Below, in pieces: positions 5,929-9,657 of a stretch of DNA of 9,657 bases. The DNA is from Bacteroidales bacterium. GTDB taxonomy: Bacteria > Bacteroidota > Bacteroidia > Bacteroidales > FEN-979. Numbering within the stretch: the first letter of the stretch is position 1; the number at the start of each line of letters is the position of its first letter. A model generated the notes under the pieces. It was not told the origin of the DNA. It saw nothing but the letters and a program-made list of their open reading frames with translations, and searched no databases. The stretch spans positions 1 to 9,657 of the forward strand of contig JALNWE010000094.1 in the NCBI GenBank assembly GCA_023231065.1, in the 5' to 3' direction. The translations under genes were made by a program, and so were the position numbers.

Positions 5929-7755
5929 ATGAAAAACCATTTGAATAAGATCAGACTAAAAAAAAGCATTCTGATCCTTGGATTTTCTGTTTTGCTAATT
6001 GCCCTGATTATATTGGTATCCTTGACCATTCAAAAGCAAAAGCAGGCCAATACGACCCGGAAAAACAAACCTAAAATTGAGAGGTATTTCCTGATCATCG
6101 CAAAAGAATTGAGGATACATCCCGAGATAGGGTTAAAATACATTGATTCCGCTTCTATCCTGGCAAATAGCATGAATGACGACACCTGTAAAGCAAGGGT
6201 GTTGATTCATAAATCGGAATATGAACATTTTTATAAAGGGAATATTGTAATAGCAAGTAAATATATTGATCAGGCATTGACAATAGCAAAAAGGATTAAC
6301 AATGAACGAATTTTCGCGTTAATAAACAACATTAAGGGCCGTTATTATAATTTAAACGGAGATTATGTAAAGGCATTTGTTCTTTATTCAGAAGCATTAC
6401 GGTATTTTGAACGCGTTAAGGATAAACACTATATGTCAGTATTGTACAATAGCATAGGAATAAATTTCTCAAGCCTTAATCAACCACGAAAATCGATAGA
6501 ATATTTCAAGAAAGCACTTCAAATTAATAAAGAGTTGGGGAATAACTATGCCGAATATGTCTATTTAGCAAATCTTGCTAATTGCTATGTTAATCTAAAA
6601 ATGTACGAAACGGCAATAACATACTATGAGCAAGCTTTAAAAGGGTCTCAACAACTTAGGGATTCTATTGGAATATTTTCTACGATGAATAATATCGCAA
6701 ATAGTTATCTATTTGAAAATAAAAACATAGATAAGGCATTAGATTACTTCCAGCAGGGCTATAAATATGCAGAAAAATCGCATAATTTGCAAAAGGAAAT
6801 TGTTGCCTTGAATGGCATCGGAGATATATATATTAAGCAAAATAAACTTATCAAGGCCAGGGCTTGTTACGAAAAAACTTTGAGTTTGTCTCAATCTGAG
6901 GGATTTCATGAGCATAAGGTCATAGCATTGTTGTCTTTATCAGAAATAGAAGAAAAAGCAGGCAATTGGGAAAGGGCTTTTAAGCTAAAAACTCAATATA
7001 TAAATGCCAGGGACAGTTCATTGAATGGAGAAACCCAAAAAAAAATATCCGAATTGCAAATGCAATATCAGGTTGAGAAAAAAGACTATGAGTTCAGGTT
7101 ATTACAACGAAAATATGATTTAAAGAAAACCCAGAACACCATCCTTGTCATATCTTTATCTACTTTTTTCATCATTGCTTTTCTCATCGGTATAATACTG
7201 GTTTTATCAAACAAGAATTTACAAAAGAACGCCAAACTGAAAGAGCAGGAAAATATCCATCTGCATCAAAAAATGGAGGCGGAACAAAAAATAAAAGAGC
7301 TACAAGCCATAAAACATCAAGCCGAAATTGAAAATAAGAACCGCGACCTTACAACCGCTTCTCTCCAGTTGGTTGCAAAATCAGAATTAATCGGTAAAAT
7401 ATTGGATAATCTTAGTTCTTTTAAACAAAACAGTAAAATTGATAACTTTATTTATGATAACCTTACCTATCTGATCAACCAGAATATCGATACTGACAGG
7501 GAGTGGGAGCAATTTAAATCTTTATTTGAAAAGGTACATAATGATTTTTTTACAAAATTGAAGTCATTTTCTGCTGGACTTACGGAAAACGAACTGCGTT
7601 TGTGCGCTTACATTAGGATCGGGCTTAGGAACAAGGAGATTGCCAAAATACTAAATGTTACTCCCGATTCGGTGAAAACGGGTCGTTACCGGATCCGGAA
7701 AAAAATAAACCTGGATAAAGAGTCTGACCTTGATGTTTATATAAGGAATCTGTAA
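5929..7755 (+). CDS. Membrane-anchored TPR regulator with a C-terminal LuxR-type helix-turn-helix
   Basis: 608 aa. A positively charged start is followed by a first membrane helix (about 13-33). Roughly seven tetratricopeptide repeats fill about 90-360; clear examples are at 172-205 (LYNSIGINFSSL...YFKKALQIN) and 212-245 (YLANLANCYVNL...YYEQALKGS). A coiled coil follows (about 366-400), a second membrane helix (about 404-426), a second, strongly charged coiled coil (about 427-475), and a C-terminal LuxR/GerE-type DNA-binding domain (about 549-608: LTENELRLCAYIRIGLRNKEIAKILNVTPDSVKTGRYRIRKK, given here as positions 551-592 with key parts NKEIA and TPDSVK). By the positive-inside rule the TPR array is periplasmic and the HTH cytoplasmic. 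This is a common Bacteroidota design for a one-component transmembrane regulator with TPRs as the sensor or protein-docking part. There is no kinase or receiver domain. The gene is visibly richer in A and T than its neighbours, with many AAA, ATA and TTA codons. Its target is unknown; the adhesin gene lies directly downstream. Confidence 0.9.
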   Translation: MKNHLNKIRLKKSILILGFSVLLIALIILVSLTIQKQKQANTTRKNKPKIERYFLIIAKELRIHPEIGLKYIDSASILANSMNDDTCKARVLIHKSEYEHFYKGNIVIASKYIDQALTIAKRINNERIFALINNIKGRYYNLNGDYVKAFVLYSEALRYFERVKDKHYMSVLYNSIGINFSSLNQPRKSIEYFKKALQINKELGNNYAEYVYLANLANCYVNLKMYETAITYYEQALKGSQQLRDSIGIFSTMNNIANSYLFENKNIDKALDYFQQGYKYAEKSHNLQKEIVALNGIGDIYIKQNKLIKARACYEKTLSLSQSEGFHEHKVIALLSLSEIEEKAGNWERAFKLKTQYINARDSSLNGETQKKISELQMQYQVEKKDYEFRLLQRKYDLKKTQNTILVISLSTFFIIAFLIGIILVLSNKNLQKNAKLKEQENIHLHQKMEAEQKIKELQAIKHQAEIENKNRDLTTASLQLVAKSELIGKILDNLSSFKQNSKIDNFIYDNLTYLINQNIDTDREWEQFKSLFEKVHNDFFTKLKSFSAGLTENELRLCAYIRIGLRNKEIAKILNVTPDSVKTGRYRIRKKINLDKESDLDVYIRNL

Positions 7756-7780
7756 AAATCACCCTTGTTTGGGCCTACAC

Positions 7781-7806
7781 AGTAGTTTGTTACTATCCTT
7801 TTTTTT
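7781..7806 (+). terminator. Weak terminator-like element after the regulator gene
   Basis: AGTA (7781-7784) can pair with TACT (7791-7794) around a 6-nt loop, and a run of eight T residues (7799-7806) follows 4 bases later. The stem is very short, so this is a weak candidate; the T run is its strongest part. Confidence 0.25.
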
Positions 7807-7840
7807 GACATTTAACTGATCTGATTAATAGTAAGCGGTT

Positions 7841-7879
7841 TAACAATCGCTTCCAGGGTAAAAAAACCCGGGATTGTTA
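7841..7879 (+). other. Large imperfect hairpin upstream of the adhesin gene
   Basis: TAACAATC (7841-7848) pairs perfectly with GATTGTTA (7872-7879). Inside it, CC (7853-7854) pairs with GG (7870-7871) and GGGT (7856-7859) with ACCC (7866-7869) around a six-A loop; GCTT forms an internal bulge. No T tract follows directly (the next is about 17 bases further), so it is not a clean terminator. The rest of the 7756-8028 gap holds no convincing gene. TTCCTTTG at 7924-7931, a one-mismatch -7 element with TTTC 19 nt upstream, is the best but weak promoter guess for the adhesin gene. Confidence 0.4.
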
Positions 7880-8028
7880 CCATTTGTCTACCCTCTTTTT
7901 TTTCTACTTCGTTTTTTATTGCTTTCCTTTGAACTTTCTGATTGGTCAGCGCAAATTGCTTGTTGCTATGCTTAACGTGAATTATTCATATAACTGTCTA
8001 AATAAACAACTACTAAAATTTAATTACC

Positions 8029-9657
8029 ATGAAGGTTAAATTACATTTTACCAGGATTTTGCTGGTCCTGATTGCTTTTCTGGGTTGCGTATACGCGTTT
8101 CCGCAAGCAAAAGAGCCAGCACGAAAATTAAATAAATTCATCCCCGCTGAGGTTGTAAAATCCCGTACGGGCAATAAAGGGGCTAAATCAAAAGTTTTCC
8201 CTTTTGCAAAAAAACCGGCCGACGGGAATGTAACCATTATTCTTGAAGCCCATGATGTTTGGGGCGACGGGACCGGATACCAGATGTTGCTGGATGCAAC
8301 TGCAACGGCTTATGGAACCATTATCCCCATTGTGGGCCCTTTAACAAATGGAGGAGATGTTCCGGATTCTATTTATAACCACTTTGAATATAAAATTCCG
8401 GTCAACGCCGATGGATCCCTGACAACCCAGAATATGGTGTTTGATGGCGCTGTTGCCATTGAAGTCCCGGCCGGGACCTATGATTGGTGTATAACCAATC
8501 CTACTCCGGGAGGGTGTATGTGGATCGCATCAAATTCTTGTGAAGCTGGTCGCGCAGATAATTATGTTTTTGAAGCCGGGAGTACCTATCTTTTTTATAT
8601 TTCCTACAATGAAGATGCGGGTCAGGATTGTGTAACAACTACGATAACAACTGATGAGAACGCCCCTGGCGCCCCTACCGGTTTTTCAGTAACACCCGCC
8701 CCAGACCAGGGGTTTTCAGCGACTTTGACCTGGACCAACCCTACGACAACTCTTAATGGCGCTCCTTTAACCTCAATTTCAATGGTCGTGGTAGAAAGAA
8801 ATGGGGTGGCCTTATACACCATCAATAACCCTGTTCCGGGCTCAGTGAGCACATGGGAAGATATAACCATCCCGGCTACAGATCAATACAACTATACTGT
8901 ATATGCGACCAACGAAGCAGGTACAGGCGTAAGGGCTTCTGTAACGGCATGGATCGGGGCCCTCTATTATATGCCTGTCTCAGGCACGGAAACTATTTCA
9001 ATCTGTGAAGGTGTGATTTTCGATGATGGGGGACCTAATAATCCTTATTCGAGCGATTGTTACGGGGATATTATCATTAACCCTATAGACGCCAATCATG
9101 GGGTTCAAATCCATGGAATTTATGCTACTGAAACCGATTGTGATTATCTGTATGTTTTTGAAGGAGCCGGAACCAGCGGAACTTTGCTGAACGTATACTC
9201 GTTAAGCGAAGGGGGCGAAATTCCTTTAACATCCTCCATGGTAGGCCCATTGACCTTGCATTTTGAATCAGATGGTAGTGTCGAAGAATTTGGCTTCGTA
9301 ATTTATGTCAGTTGTATGGAAATTAATCCGAATTGCCTGCCCCCAATGCAATTGTCATGTACAGGTGTTTCATCAACAACGGCGCAAGTTACATGGCAAG
9401 CCCACGAAGGGCAATCTTTATGGGATATTGAATACGGTCCCATCGGATTTACTCAAGGGCAGGGAACTGTTGTAATGGCGGATTCTAATCCTTTCACCTT
9501 AACTGGACTTTCGGAAGAGTCAGGTTATAATTTCTACGTCAGGGCTAATTGCGGGGAGTTGGGCGTAAGTATATGGAATGGCCCTGCAACTTTTCTCACT
9601 GCCATGGGCTGTGACGAAGGAATTCCTGCTGCGCCTATTGTTGGCCATGGAATAACA
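8029..9657 (+). CDS. Gingipain/haemagglutinin-like surface adhesin (DUF2436-FnIII-CUB-FnIII), 3' truncated by the window end
   Basis: The frame is open from the ATG at 8029 to the last base (543 codons seen). Residues 1-23 are a signal peptide (MKVKLHFTRI...VYA); a Cys at position 20 does not make a good lipobox. Residues of about 66-192 match DUF2436, known from the adhesin region of the Porphyromonas gingivalis gingipain Kgp and haemagglutinin HagA: DVWGDGTGYQMLLDA, FEYKIPVNADGS, VPAGTYDWCI, DNYVFEAG. A fibronectin type III domain follows (about 212-308). Next is a CUB domain (about 318-430) with four cysteines (326, 344, 371, 429) and the characteristic CDYLYVFEG. A second FnIII domain (about 436-526) begins CLPPMQLSCTGVSST, and a new segment starts at GCDEG. 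No peptidase C25 domain is present before DUF2436. A C-terminal T9SS sorting domain is expected outside the window but not seen. The ATG has an A-rich leader and no Shine-Dalgarno. The probable role is binding of host or environmental surfaces or glycoproteins. Confidence 0.88.
   Translation, partial: MKVKLHFTRILLVLIAFLGCVYAFPQAKEPARKLNKFIPAEVVKSRTGNKGAKSKVFPFAKKPADGNVTIILEAHDVWGDGTGYQMLLDATATAYGTIIPIVGPLTNGGDVPDSIYNHFEYKIPVNADGSLTTQNMVFDGAVAIEVPAGTYDWCITNPTPGGCMWIASNSCEAGRADNYVFEAGSTYLFYISYNEDAGQDCVTTTITTDENAPGAPTGFSVTPAPDQGFSATLTWTNPTTTLNGAPLTSISMVVVERNGVALYTINNPVPGSVSTWEDITIPATDQYNYTVYATNEAGTGVRASVTAWIGALYYMPVSGTETISICEGVIFDDGGPNNPYSSDCYGDIIINPIDANHGVQIHGIYATETDCDYLYVFEGAGTSGTLLNVYSLSEGGEIPLTSSMVGPLTLHFESDGSVEEFGFVIYVSCMEINPNCLPPMQLSCTGVSSTTAQVTWQAHEGQSLWDIEYGPIGFTQGQGTVVMADSNPFTLTGLSEESGYNFYVRANCGELGVSIWNGPATFLTAMGCDEGIPAAPIVGHGIT

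Noticed and set aside
8013..8237. Minus-strand frame over the start of the adhesin gene
   Set aside because: It lies opposite the signal peptide and linker of a well-supported protein and has no domain or promoter of its own.
8622..8870. Minus-strand frame inside the first FnIII domain of the adhesin
   Set aside because: It is a Val/Thr-rich shadow of the beta-strand codons on the plus strand.
1..9657. tRNA, rRNA, CRISPR array, complete insertion sequence or phage genes
   Set aside because: None was seen: the gaps are short and hold only the hairpins and promoter-like elements listed, and no transposase, integrase or repeat-spacer pattern is visible.

Overview
The window looks like chromosomal DNA from a member of the phylum Bacteroidota. 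The evidence is of several kinds. Two proteins end in recognisable type IX secretion system (T9SS) type A sorting domains, and a third looks like T9SS cargo whose end lies outside the window. Several genes are preceded by the Bacteroidota-type -7 promoter element TAnnTTTG, one of them with a well-spaced TTTG -33 element. Shine-Dalgarno sequences are largely absent and leaders are A-rich. Several protein families (Omp28-like, TPR-TM-LuxR regulator, gingipain-type DUF2436) are typical of the phylum. DUF2436 hints at Bacteroidales-like relatives, but genus and species cannot be read from this sequence.

Layout from left to right: (1) the 3' end of a secreted protein with a DSHPN motif and a T9SS tail (1-423, +); (2) a convergent small lipoprotein of unknown function (488-1069, -) with its own promoter at 1166-1197; (3) an Omp28-like secreted protein with a CxxC thioredoxin-type motif, a PKD domain and a T9SS tail (1291-2598, +), ended by a strong terminator; (4) a roughly 300-bp gap holding a compact promoter-palindrome-micro-ORF-terminator cassette (2825-2930); (5) an exported M61/M1-like HEXXH zinc peptidase (2967-4355, +); (6) a convergent gap with a 14-bp palindrome and a stray -7-like element; (7) an exported PQQ-type beta-propeller protein read from a TTG start (4580-5830, -); (8) a divergently transcribed membrane-anchored TPR regulator with a cytoplasmic LuxR-type helix-turn-helix (5929-7755, +); (9) a roughly 270-bp leader region with a large hairpin; (10) the first 543 codons of a gingipain/haemagglutinin-like surface adhesin with DUF2436, FnIII, CUB and FnIII domains (8029 to beyond the end, +).

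The genes do not form one obvious operon: orientations alternate and most genes have their own signals. The shared theme is the cell surface. Nearly every product is predicted to be exported, anchored in the envelope or secreted. The one regulator is a transmembrane protein whose sensory TPR array should face the periplasm and whose DNA-binding domain should face the cytoplasm. It lies directly upstream of the adhesin gene, so control of the adhesin is a reasonable but unproven guess. The least explained element is the cassette at 2825-2930, which could encode a small RNA of about 90 nt or act as an attenuator for the peptidase gene.
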